Below the pieces are notes generated by a model. That model did no database searches. It saw only the letters and a list, made by a program, of their open reading frames with translations, and was not told the origin of the DNA. 64,000 bases of DNA from Leucogyrophana mollusca. Taxonomy: Eukaryota > Basidiomycota > Agaricomycetes > Boletales. Numbering within the stretch: position 1 is the first letter of the stretch; each line of letters starts with the position of its first letter. A program made the position numbers and the translations under genes. This document shows positions 1 through 10,859 of the stretch, one piece after another. The stretch covers positions 163,856-227,855 of the forward strand of contig MU266342.1 of the NCBI GenBank assembly GCA_021014945.1, in the 5' to 3' direction.

Positions 1-43
1 TGACGGTGCCCACTGAATACATTCTCATCCATTTGTCATCCAG

Positions 44-475
44 GCCGAAGACAACAAAGACGAATACGACTACTCGATCCTGCCTCGCAGCACTGCGCCA
101 GCGTATGGCGGGACCTATTTCGGTGTCAAGCCAGAAGCTCATGAATTCGTGGACGGATACATGCTGGGCATGTTCGGCGATGAATTCGACCACACGTTGA
201 TACCGCCCATGCCTGCTCTTTCCTATGAATCATCTTCTTCCGGATCGGAGTCTGGAACTCCTCCAGTGACGCCCCCTATTGACTATGCGAATTTCACAAA
301 CCCCTTCAAAAGTTCGAGCGTTCCCGACACGCGCCATTCCTTCCTTTCCGGCCTCGATCAACTCTTCGCGCAATCCTTGTCTCCGATGACGGTCCCCCGG
401 CCATCACCGAACCTAGCTTTCGAAGAATATATACCTGAGGAGTTGGATCTCAGTGCCTGGCTCAACTACGACTGA
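44..475 (+). CDS. 3' terminal exon of an unidentified protein gene (partial)
   Basis: An acceptor (CAG at 41-43) opens an exon that reads 143 residues without a stop to TGA at 473-475. The rest of the gene lies left of the window. The peptide is rich in Ser, Pro and acidic residues, has a Ser-rich stretch followed by a TPPVTPP motif, and ends in an acidic-hydrophobic tail (EELDLSAWLNYD). Such a tail could be an activation domain, so a transcriptional regulator is possible, but no domain is recognised. Coding is supported by the clean splice acceptor, the long open frame and the lack of stops. It converges on the CCA-adding enzyme gene. Confidence 0.6.
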   Translation, partial: AEDNKDEYDYSILPRSTAPAYGGTYFGVKPEAHEFVDGYMLGMFGDEFDHTLIPPMPALSYESSSSGSESGTPPVTPPIDYANFTNPFKSSSVPDTRHSFLSGLDQLFAQSLSPMTVPRPSPNLAFEEYIPEELDLSAWLNYD

Positions 476-1119
476 ACACTTCTTCATTCCAACTTGGCAG
501 CATCATGCATTACACTATGCCTCTAATCACCGGAATTCGATCTTCAATCCATCTCCCGTAGCACAAAAAGTCTCCTCACATCACACGTATACCGCCCTTC
601 GGGTCTCATATACCAGACATCACCCCATCTCTGTCATACCAATATACCAGCCACCATCATCCCATCCCTTGCAATGCGTCATGTCTGCACTTCCCCATCT
701 GTATCTATTAAATGGCTTCTTGTACATTAGTGTGTAGGCTCGACGCCTAAGATATAAATTTTACAATGATTCTGTGATAAGACTAGTACTTGATGTGGTC
801 TTACACCCTCAAAATTGTAAACACCTTGCGTATCGGCGTCAGGGGCCTTGCATCGCTTACATGTAACTCCCTTCATCTGAAACGTAGCGCCATTTTCTTG
901 CCGACTTGTCTAGAGGTCAGTCCACATGCCCAAGGACCCCTGCGAGATGAGTCGTTTTACCATAAATGTTACGAACGTCTATGCCATTACCATGACCCAG
1001 GGCCTTGTGAGGCCGGGTACCCAACACACTTAACACCCGAACCTGATGGACTGCGACCCAGGTGCACCAAAGCACGGTAGTGTCAATTCACATGTTTTAG
1101 CCGAAGATCTGAGGACGTG
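476..1119. other. Intergenic region between convergent genes
   Basis: This stretch lies between two 3' ends. It holds AT-rich sequence (for example TATAAATTTTACAATG near 752) suitable for polyadenylation of the left gene. The short open frames here have no recognisable product. Confidence 0.5.
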
Positions 1120-3353
1120 TCAGCGTTTTGCTTTCTTAGCAGATGCCTTATCTGCGACCTGTACACGTTTGCTTCCTGGGGATATTGGATTCAGATCGTC
1201 CAGGTTTACGCGACCAGCGTCCTGCTCGGCCTTCAACCATATCAAACACTCTTCCTTGGTACCAGAGGGGTGATCGAGTTGCCACTTCATCACGTTGTTT
1301 AAGATAGTCTGAGCCCATGGCCCAGGCTTCGCGTTCAGAGCTTTCGTGACTTCATGGCCCTAAAGTGAGGTGATCAGGATACATTGAGAATTGTTCCTAC
1401 GATGGATCGCCATCTCACTCACATTCAAGATAGGCTTGGCGTCAACGGCACTGTCCAGCCCAAGCTCTTCAACGCGACGGGTGAAAGCGTTGTAGCGCTC
1501 GATACAATTCCCTTGATCTTCGACTACAAGGGCGTATGAGCCTCACCGCAGGAGCAAGCACGTAAAAAAAATGCAGACCATTCTGTACATGTACCAATTC
1601 GCACACGAGCGAGAATAGCAGGGAGGTTGCCCAGTGGGAGCCACTGTTTGGGTTGTGCACAACTTTCTCTCGAAGCAATAGTCCTATACAAATATCACGG
1701 TGAGTATATACAACTCCAGCTGTGACGATCGCCCACCAATGGCAACTCGTTCAGACGGGGATTTGAAGTTGCTACTCTTCAAATCGAGGTTTTGTAGAAG
1801 TTCAGCAGCAGCGAAGAGGGCTGGTATTCCGTCTGAATAATGATTCTTTGATCCAAGCTTGAGACCTTCGCATATCGCTGCCTCGACCATGGACGTATTC
1901 CTTTTCTTTTTCAGGTATGTTGTCCCTGTAAAAGGATACACACTCGCGGCGAAGAACAGGCGAGCCTTTATCCCAGGCTCGGCAAGTGCGTGAGATAAAA
2001 GCGTAGGGTGAAGGGGCGGGAGATCCGGTGGGCTGGGGGAAAGGAGATCGTGGAGGATATGGGCAGCGGTAACGGAGAGGTAGAAGGGCTGGGGAGGAGC
2101 TGATCTAATGGCTGCGATTTCGGGTGGAATATAGTATATAGATTGATAAAGTGAAAGGTCACTTATCAACTGAATGGAGCGGAGAGGGTCAGGTCCTATG
2201 TGGCATGCGGTCAAATCTTCCGCCAGGGACGAGAAACATGGGCAAACCTTTCATCATCTTATCGAGCTCTTCCCCAACGCGCTCTCGGCTGATTTTGAGA
2301 GACAAAGCTTCCTTACGAACAAAAGCCATTGTTAACGAGGCTTGGAAAGCTTTGCTCAAATGCTTACTTGTATTATTGGATCTCGTGCAGCGTTCTGTAA
2401 CTCGAGATCCATTTCGAATCCAAAACGACTGGCAAACCTAATGCATCGTATCACCCTCAGTGGGTCATCCCGGAACGTTTCCAATGGAGCAAGGGGAGTG
2501 CGGATGGTACCACTGCGCAGGTCATCCAATCCCTATGTGTGAGTGAGCAGTGTCCACACCCGAGGACACAGATCTAAATTTCACCTTTCCCGTCTGATCT
2601 TCGACTGTCCGCGAGTGTACATTATAGAAGAGAGAGTTGATTGTGATATCTCGACGCATGGCATCTTGCAGCGGCGTCCCGAATTTCTGGCGTCAAATGA
2701 GCCCTCGGATGTCTCCACCATCGAGGGAGTTAACTCTAACGCACAACTTCTGTTGGTATGCGACTATTCTCGGCATACTCTTCACTTCGTAGGTTCACAA
2801 AGTCGAGGTCGATACCAAACAAAGTCGTTCGCGCAGTCTCCAGATGCTTCGATTGGTCCGGATTGCTCCCAATTTTCGCGATCTTCACCTCAGAGTCGCC
2901 GAGATGGTCCCGTTCTGACAAGAATGACACAAAATGTTCGGCAAATGGAGCACCCATCATGTCTGTGAGTGATATGTCGATGTCATTACTTTGCGAACCC
3001 AGGAGCTGCAACACAGTCGCCATCAACGAAAGGTCCAGGTCGAACACAATTACGAGATTGACCTTATCTCTGACCCATCCCCCGTTGATTCTACAAGCCG
3101 TGGTGATCCCGTGCTCCTCTTTCAAGTAAGTCGTGCATTCGTCTAGTAACGTGCAAAGATGATTTTCCGCATCGGTCAGCTCGATGTCCCCTTTGGGCTG
3201 AGGTGCAATGCGCAGAGTCATCTCCCTGTGGCCTGTGGTCCGAGGAATGCTAAATTGTCGATAAAACTGAGGAATTAATTGCAGAGAACAGATTCGTCGG
3301 GCGGCATGTCTGACTTGCAAGTCAAAGATCATAACAGAGTCACAGCTCGTCAC
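1120..3353 (-). CDS. CCA1: CCA tRNA nucleotidyltransferase (CCA-adding enzyme), mitochondrial/cytosolic
   Basis: Class II nucleotidyltransferase that adds or repairs the 3' CCA end of tRNAs. Visible motifs in order: GGWVRDK joined after a splice to LLGSQSNDIDIS, which carries the metal-binding DxD; GTPLQDAMRRDITINSLFYN; then the DDPLRVIRCIRFASRFGF block of the neck region. The C-terminal part is an alpha-helical tail ending in a Lys-rich KKAKR. The first roughly 45 residues before MTLRIAPQ are basic and hydroxylated, as in a mitochondrial presequence. The downstream Met at 3221-3219 could give a cytosolic/nuclear form, as the family does in yeast. Several introns are present. One of 57 nt (3006-3062) keeps the frame open. 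The 3' end meets the gene at the left edge. Confidence 0.9.
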
Positions 3354-3437
3354 AGGATGTAAGGCGTGACATCATTACACGCGCGCCAGTAGATAAAGCA
3401 TCCTGTATTGCTCCGGCGTATAACTCTAAGTATCTCA

Positions 3438-4294
3438 TTAACGTCCTAGTGTATCCCTCAGCCAAAGGAGAAGTTCATTCAACTCGTCGTCGTTGATCCC
3501 ATGGTTCAGGCCCTGATATATCCTGAAACACAGACGGGAGTTGGAGATGTGGAGGTTGTTCCGCAAGAAAAGTACAGCGTCTTCACCATACTCAAGTGGA
3601 ATCTCATCATCCGCATCGCCGTGTCCCCAGAACACCGGTATATTCTGCTCAGTGTAGATCATATGCTATACAATTTGACCTCATCAACACAAAGGGGGTC
3701 AAAGTCACTTTTAGTCCGCTTACCTCTCGAACAGCGGGCGGTATCCAGCCAGACAAACTGGCGACTCCTCCCAGCTCATGCAGTGTTGTAAGAGCTACTA
3801 TTAAAGCCAGGGCAGCGCCTTGGCTGAACCCCACAAGTACAATCCTCCGAGGATCTATTCCGGCGTGTACTTGTCCGAGAATCAGGCTCTCGATGACGCC
3901 GACAGATTCCGCAATACCAATTTCGTCGTACTCATCGGCGTGGGGCGGTAGATGTCCAATATCAAACCAGCTGGGACGTCGCTCGCCTTGGTTTAAGCTT
4001 ACCGGATGTGCTGCCCTGATATAAGCGACATTAGGTGGAGAAACGGAAGAGGAGCAAGAGAACATACGACTGGGGAAGCAGCCACAGAATGTGTGGAAAG
4101 TGTGGCGCCAATGCCTCTATCACGACGTGGGTCCATGTTACGTTCGACTGTCCTAGACCCTGCGTGTTGTAGGTTAGCGCGCCTCAAACTCGAGAAGTTG
4201 ACGCGTTACTCGCGTGTAAAAATATGACTGTGCCACGCTGCTCAAGAGTGGGAGGGACCCGTGCAAGAGGTTGGTAGTCGGGAATCTCTGTCAT
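3438..4294 (-). CDS. Acyl-protein thioesterase (alpha/beta hydrolase)
   Basis: Removes palmitoyl groups from cysteines of membrane-associated proteins. The protein starts MTEIPDYQPLARVPP, followed by the strand VIFLH and, across an intron, GLGQSN. The nucleophile elbow is GFSQG; the acid is in GHGDADDEIP and the base His in GLNHG. Together these form the catalytic triad of the APT1/carboxylesterase family, and the length of about 230 residues is usual. Introns read at 4160-4213 (GC-AG), 4016-4067 and 3645-3723. The start ATG at 4294-4292 is the only one that joins in frame to the FLH-GLG motif. The gene is divergent from VAC8, whose product is itself palmitoylated; any functional link is inference. 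Confidence 0.88.
4160..4213 (-). other. GC-AG intron in the acyl-protein thioesterase gene
   Basis: The conserved FLH-GLGQSN motif is only restored if the intron begins GCGAGT and ends ACGCAG. A CTAAC branch point lies about 13 nt before the acceptor. No GT donor nearby joins the two exons in frame. Confidence 0.7.
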
Positions 4295-4788
4295 ATCTCA
4301 GAACTGGCGCGGCCAGTCATGCTTCTCGGGGTACATTTATCGAAAAACTGAGGGACACAGCATCGAGCCACCACACGATACTTCGCATCCCGTGCGCAGT
4401 CGTTCGAGGTCATAGCCAGGTTCTCGTATAATTATTCATAGGCGCCGCAGCAGAGGCGATTCGCATTGCAACGGAAAAAAAAAATGGAGGACTTCGTATG
4501 CCGTAGTGACGCACGAAGACAAGCAGATTCTATCGATCCTCAGTGAGATGGCGGGCTAGTTGTTTGCCCGAGGTGGGGACCGGGATATGAAACAACGTGA
4601 CAGGCATGTCACACGGTCATTCTCTTTAGTCACGGCGTGATTCGGAAAATGCCGAGTATCATCCTCCCACGCCGTTGACGAACCTTAGAACGGTTGGAAA
4701 CCTTTAGTACAGGCTTTACAACTGAAGCAGGGCCCTCGCCGTTACTTGCAGCTTGTATCCCTCTCTCATTCTCCTCCGTCTGTAAGCA
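4295..4788. other. Divergent promoter region, thioesterase / VAC8
   Basis: The gap separates the start codons of two divergent genes and must hold both promoters. I see no strong TATA box. An A-run lies at about 4472-4482. An ATG at 4483 opens only a short frame that does not join VAC8. Confidence 0.5.
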
Positions 4789-7204
4789 ATGGGCGTTGTT
4801 ACTAGCTGCTGCGACTCATGCTGTAGGAAGCTATCGCTCTGTTACTTTGTTCTCCCCGCTCACATACCGCTTTTCAGTTCATTCACGGAGATCTCAGCAA
4901 TATGAGCCCTTACTGTTGGAGAATGAGCGAGAGGCAGTTGCAGATCTCCTTCAATACCTAGAGAGTACGCCCTTCTACGCCTGTCTGGTCGGTCCCCACT
5001 TGACGTGTTGACAGACCGAACAACTACCAATTTCTTCCAAGGATCGCCGCTCACCGCCCTCACTACCCTTTCATTTTCGGACAACGTTGACCTCCAACGG
5101 AGTGCGGCTCTTGCATTCGCTGAGATTACCGAGAAGGAGGTCCGACCTGTCGGGCGAGATACGCTCGACCCTATTCTCTTCCTGCTGAGCAGCCAGGATA
5201 CAGAGGTTCAGCGTGCCGCCAGCGCAGCTCTCGGCAACTTGGCGGTCAACAGTGCGTCGGAAGTGGTTTGAGACCCCGAGACTTACCCAACGTGATTTTT
5301 TGTGCAGCTGACAACAAACTGCTCATCGTCAAACTTGGTGGTCTGGAGCCTTTGATCCGCCAGATGCTCAGTCCAAATGTCGAGGTTCAATGCAATGCTG
5401 TAGGCTGTGTAACCAATTTAGCTACGCATGGTATGTGACACGCATGGATGCTGTAGATCGATTTATGAACTCATGATGCTGATGTAGACGATAACAAGAC
5501 GAAGATTGCGAAATCAGGCGCACTAGTCCCACTTACTCGCCTGGCGCGATCCAAGGACATGCGCGTCCAACGGAATGCCACTGGAGCTCTTCTCAATATG
5601 ACACATTCGGGTATGCACTTGCTTTGTTCGCTACAATGTTTCTGATGCAAATTATGTTGGCCCAGACGAGAACCGCCAACAGCTCGTAAACGCAGGCGCC
5701 ATTCCGGTACTCGTCAGCTTACTGAACTCTATGGACACGGATGTTCAATATTACTGCACAACCGCGTTGAGTAACATAGCAGTGGATGGTTTGTTTTCAG
5801 AAGCCATCTGTTTTCAATTCCGGCATTGAGGACATCAACCTCTAGGTAACAACAGGAAGAAGCTGGCTCAAAGTGAACCCAAACTCGTTACCAGCCTGGT
5901 AGCTCTTATGGATAGCCCGAGTCTCAAGGTGCAATGTCAGGCCGCCCTCGCACTCCGGAATCTCGCCAGTGACGGTAATGAGATGCATCCCACTTCCAAC
6001 GTCGCTGTGACTTACGTTTACTCCGTTCGCAGAGAAATATCAACTAGAAATTGTGAAAGCCGATGGCTTAACTTCTCTACTCCGCCTCCTTCAGTCCACG
6101 TACCTCCCCCTCATCCTCTCTTCAGCGGCATGCGTCCGGAACGTATCGATACATCCCCTGAACGAATCGCCCATCATAGAGTCTGGTTTCCTGCAGCCTC
6201 TGATTAACCTTCTGTCGTTCAAGGACAACGAGGAAGTGCAATGCCATGCAATCTCGACGCTGAGAAATCTGGCTGCAAGTTCCGAAAAGAACAAGACGGC
6301 GATCGTCAAAGCAGGGGCGGTACAATCCATCAAAGAGCTTGTTCTGGAAGTACCCATGAATGTTCAAAGCGAGATGACTGCTTGCGTTGCTGTCCTGGCT
6401 TTGAGCGGTACGTGAAGCCTGCAAGCACCTTGCTGTTGTGGTTTTTACTTATGTGGCTTGTAGATGAACTCAAAGGGCAGCTCCTAGAGATGGGCATTTG
6501 CGAGGTGTTGATTCCCCTGACTAATTCACCGAGTTCAGAAGTCCAAGGTAATAGCGCGGCCGCGCTGGGTAACCTGTCTTCGAAAGGTATGCATGATTTT
6601 TTGTGCGAAGGAGCTCCACTCAGATACTCTTGCAGACGGGCGGACAGCTTCCGACGACTATTCTGCTTTCAACGATGTATGGGACAAGCCGGACGGCGGG
6701 ATGCACCGGTACTTGTACAACTTCCTCACGAGCGTCGACGCAACCTTCCAACACATTGCCGTGTGGACGATTGTGCAATTACTTGAGTCAGGAGGTAACA
6801 GAAATATCCTTCGGTGGATACCACACAGCACTGATGATACGTGTTTTTTAGACCCACAGTTGATCAGCAATATTCGCGGGTCGAACCTATTGAACCCCAG
6901 TATCCGACAGCTCGCTAGTTCACGAACACCAACGCCGACATCTTCTGTGGGCACACCTCGCTCGCACCGTTCGCAGACCCATTCGTACCAAGATACGGAG
7001 ACAGGTGAAGGACAGGGCGAGATTCAACTCCTTGCAAGGCGAATTCTTGAATTCGTTGACGGAGACGCCGATGTTCTTGTCCCTCGGAGTGTGGCAGGTT
7101 CTCATGTGGCGAGCTCATCGCTCGCTGACTCCTCTAGCGGACGGGAGCACGAGGAGCTGCGAAGAAGCGTCCGTGAGGCGTTTTCCTCCGGGTCTCATCA
7201 CTGA
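4789..7204 (+). CDS. VAC8: Vacuolar protein 8 (armadillo-repeat)
   Basis: Vacuolar membrane adaptor for inheritance, fusion and nucleus-vacuole contacts. The first exon (4789-4822) encodes [11 protein letters not shown]: Gly2 for N-myristoylation and clustered Cys for palmitoylation. A 55-nt intron (4823-4877) joins this to [17 protein letters not shown]. At least ten armadillo repeats follow, for example [54 protein letters not shown] and [15 protein letters not shown]. The last part is Ser-rich and acidic and ends SSGSHH. The gene is split by many introns of about 50 nt. The start was chosen because only it gives the MG/Cys signature expected for the family. All exons read without frameshift. 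Confidence 0.93.
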
Positions 7205-8087
7205 GCAAGATGAAGGGAATAAATTTCTTGAGGGGTGGCTTGGTGACTATCGTAACATATCCCATTTTTTTTTGATGCTCGTTCGTGATTATGTTGTACA
7301 TTTGTTTTCCTGCCCAGCATCGGAACAGTCTTTCTTTAATTATATTTCCTTTGGTTTTTAATCTCCTTGTTCATGTGGTTTTTGCACACTTTCTAGTCCT
7401 TCTGTGTTCATGTTCAGACCCGACGATGATTATGACTGGCACGCCTTGTCACTATACCTCATGAAATACACTTTGATCCGGTACGAATGATGACATTTGG
7501 AACGGGGTAAATGCATAGTCCTCACCAACTGCCCTGGCCTGCCGAGTCTGCATGTCAATGTCATTGTGGGGGGGGGGTTCTTGGCACGCCTCCGGCGGGC
7601 GATACTCTGGCACGAGGTTTTATTGGGGCACTCACCCTCACCCACTTTGGTGCCGATTTATCAGTCTAGCCCGGAACCCTCAATGAGCCGTACCTGAGCC
7701 TACCTGAGCCTGAGCTGTAAGCGCGGGGCGTTGTGGGGCAGGCAACACATGTTGGCTGCGTGACGGCAAGGGGCGCCGTACAGACCCACACTTAAACAGG
7801 TAACGGCCACCATAGGGTTAGACCACACACTGTATAGCCCACCAGCCGGCGACGTTGCTCGGCGGTGGTCTTTAGTGAGTGGTAGCTTAGAGGTCGAGGA
7901 TGTGTACGGCTGCGTACACGTTTGTTGAAGAACGCCTTGACTGAGATTGCAACCTCGGGGTCAGATAATGTAACGCCAGGTCAAGAGACAGTCTTCTTGG
8001 CCAGTCGGTGCTTGTTCCCGACGGTGCCAACTCCTATCATGGCCTCGTCGCGGCCGATCAAATTTAACTAGCATACCTTTTTTGGAC
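7205..8087. other. Intergenic sequence, gene-poor
   Basis: The first 150 bases are T-rich (TTTTTTTTGATG near 7265, then ATATTTCCTTTGGTTTTTAATC) and suit the VAC8 3' end. A run of ten G lies near 7569-7579. Short open frames in this stretch have no recognisable product. Confidence 0.5.
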
Positions 8088-8324
8088 TCAACGAGCACTG
8101 CCATTCAGCTCCGCATTTTCTAAGTTCATTTGAGCAGTCACCGTCGGCGCTCCGCAGAGAACACAGTAAGGTGCGCCAGGTCCTATGCCACGAACAGTTA
8201 ATTGTACTTTGACAGGGTCGTCGCGGCATTGTCTCGCCGTCAGTGCTGCAAACCAACCGGGGTCACCTGACGGCCACCCTCCAGCAATCGCATGATGACA
8301 CAGATCTTCGGCCTTTCCACCCAT
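8088..8324 (-). CDS. Small hypothetical ORF (78 aa)
   Basis: An ATG-started frame of 78 codons has a non-repetitive composition with Gly/Ala/Cys (for example VRGIGPGAPYCVLCGAP) and no signal peptide or domain I recognise. It is alone in a gene-poor stretch. It could be a chance frame or an exon of a larger gene. No further splice-linked exon is obvious. Confidence 0.2.
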   Translation of the reverse strand: MGGKAEDLCHHAIAGGWPSGDPGWFAALTARQCRDDPVKVQLTVRGIGPGAPYCVLCGAPTVTAQMNLENAELNGSAR

Positions 8325-8962
8325 TCAAAGATGTTTAAGGACGTATAATATGGTCCTCGGCGCGCCTCCAGCGCGTGCGGGCGCGACATCATCGATACAT
8401 CTTGCAAAAGTGCCACCCCATGTGGTATAATATCTTCAAAGCTTCAGTGTAACGGGGTGCTGTGGGGCAGACTGGTAAAAGGGGAAATCAAGCGATAAAT
8501 GAACATAGCTACGAGGGAACGTTCAACAAGGCCCACGGATCATCCATCTTGGCAGGACCTTGGCAATTACGACGTCGAGGAATCCACATCTTGGTTTGCC
8601 AGACACATCCTCCGCCTGACGCCGCTCATGAAAGGTAAGTCCTGTATGACGGAGAGGCGAAATTAACCTTCTCTAGGAATTTACTTGGTGGATGCACGTT
8701 GCTCGACAGCATGGTGCATCATTGACATGATTGGTTTAGTGTCATCAATGTCAAGGTCAGACCGCTCTGAGAATCTGGGGAATTTATCGAGTAGCATGAT
8801 CTGGTATCATGCCACTTTGGTCGGCCCTCGGTGCGCAGAGTGCAGCATTGACGTGCACAGTTTTGTCATTATTGCTAAGGTACACCCGGAGGTCCGCCAG
8901 GCCGACGGTCTCTGAGCCCAAGACTCTTTCACTGACATCTGTCTTGGTCAGCACCTCGACGG

Positions 8963-8969
8963 TATAAAT
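8963..8969 (+). promoter_or_regulatory. TATA box of the small secreted protein gene
   Basis: TATAAAT in the context GACGGTATAAATGTAG lies 105 bases before the ATG at 9074, the usual distance for a strongly regulated fungal promoter. Confidence 0.5.
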
Positions 8970-9073
8970 GTAGATTCCGAGCACTGTGCTCAGGCAGTCT
9001 AATCTCCCCTTTGACGGTCGTGCGTGCTCCCCCTCACCAAATATCTCGACAGCTAATTCAACAATCACGAGAG

Positions 9074-9590
9074 ATGTCCTTATTCTTGATCGTTCTGTTT
9101 ATATGCCTCTTCATCTTTGGCTTCGCCAACGCCGAATGCCAGTACGCCTCGGCATCTGACATGACCCGGTACGGCGACTCGATTCCATGGAAATTCCGGG
9201 TATACACTGGAAAGAATTGTACCGGAGAGCATTGGGAGGGGTTCCGCGGCCACGTATACACCAGCTACGTTGGTGATTGCACGGGCTGCCTAGCTTTGGG
9301 GAGTAGTGTATCCAACAAAGTCGAATCATTCGTTTTTTCCACCTCCGGCGCGTGGTTTGATTACGAATATGAGGCGAAAACACTCCTTGCAGTACATGTG
9401 TACGCGAATTCCGATTGTACTGACGGACTTGGTATTTGCTTTTCCTGTCCTCTTGCCTGTTTTCTCTGGTACTCATGGAAGGTGTATAGGAAAATCTAAA
9501 GGGAAATGGATGAAAAATACTTCACAGCAGGGGAAGACGATGAGCGCCTTCAAGGTCTGCTACGAGAAGCAATACGATTATGCGTTGTAA
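9074..9590 (+). CDS. Small secreted cysteine-containing protein
   Basis: The 152-residue product starts with a clear signal peptide: MSLFLIVLFICLFIFGFANA, with cleavage likely before ECQYAS. The mature part is rich in Tyr, Trp, Gly and paired Cys. It has GKNCTGEHWEGFRG, GDCTGCLALG and SNKVESFVFS, a rhythm that recalls beta/gamma-crystallin-like or killer-toxin-like Greek-key folds; that assignment is inference. The exons are 9074-9431 and 9490-9590 around a 58-nt intron that joins DGL to GKSKGKW. The end, SAFKVCYEKQYDYAL, restores a final Cys. A TATA box lies upstream. The gene is isolated in a gene-poor region, as is common for effector-like or extracellular proteins. Confidence 0.65.
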
Positions 9591-10859
9591 GATCTGGAGG
9601 AGGTTCCACTGTGCGGCCAGCTCGCGCCAGCCTCGATGTGTATCAAATGGGAGGTAGTCGCCCGTTGGCTTTGGGATCTTCCCCGTGGCTTTGTACCTTG
9701 TACCTTTGTAGCTTAAATACGCCGAGCCGCGCATATTGTACTGTACTGTAGTATTTATCACTCACACCGCATAAGGCTGTATGTTACTGCTTATTATTCC
9801 GCATGTTTGGCTATGGGGTTGGATGACGACGGCGAGTGTTGCATTGTGAGCAAGGTGCTAAACGGCTCTCGGGTACTTCACTGCAAACTGAAGTGCATCC
9901 GAGTGCTTCTACTTTTCTGATTAATGTATACCGCGTCCCCCTGACGAGGGGCGTAAAATACAAGTTGCGGTGGCTTCCCCGCCGTTATCGCTCGGTGAAT
10001 TTAGTGTTTCACCGTCTGCTGAAGCACTTTAGGAAGGTAGTAAAATGATCGGGCTGATAGTGTGGATGAGATAAGATTTGCATTTCTTGTCACGGGCTCA
10101 CTCATGTGCCCTTCAAGGCCGTCCTTGCCACATTACTACGGGTCCGACGGATTATGGCAAGCCTTGGCCCTGTATCCTTTGATCTACTGCCGCAGCTGTG
10201 GCCCGAAGTTGTTAGGAGCGGCCTTGAGGCTGGCGGCCATTAACCGTGTGGATGGAATCATTACCAAATTGGGCGTCTGTCGGCTTTGGTTCCGCTGGCC
10301 TATTGTTCCTTCCGCCACTCATATCCGCGATTCCCAAAGGCCCCACAGAGAGAAAAGACAATGAAGGATCCAGATTTAAAGCTGATATCGGATCGTAGCT
10401 TGTTTCTTGACTTCCTCTCCTTTCTGTCTTTCTCTTTTCTGCGCCCCCGTCCTTCAAGGATACTCCCACCGGGTGGGTGATCCGTGCCACATACGATCTG
10501 CCTCGTGTTTCCGCCGCGCGGCACATATCAGAAAAAAAACTGTGCTTGACGGTCATCTGGCACCATATACACGCCCCACGCGCGTTTGCCTTAGCTTCGT
10601 ATTGCAATTTGCTGGCATACATAGATAAGGTCTGTACACGCGTTCCTGCCTTTCTTCTCCACCTCCACATTTCACGCCTTCGAACTCCAGGCTTATTTGC
10701 ATCCTTTGATATTTTCTCAGGAAATTCTTCACGAATCGTTGAACCCAGGCTGAGCCAGGGTTCTCGGATAGCTTTCTTTTCCTTTCGCCCACGTCTTTAT
10801 TTCGTGCAGCTCGAGTCTGTACTTGCTCTTTTCCATCCCACCCTCGCTACGCCGTCGAG
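9591..10859. other. Intergenic region upstream of the GH16 gene
   Basis: No gene is supported here. The last 450 bases are C/T-rich on the + strand (for example CTTCCTCTCCTTTCTGTC at 10410-10427), typical of the promoter and 5' leader of highly expressed basidiomycete genes. A short inverted repeat (TCGGGTACTTCACTGCAAACTGAAGTGCATCCGA) lies near 9868-9901. Confidence 0.5.
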
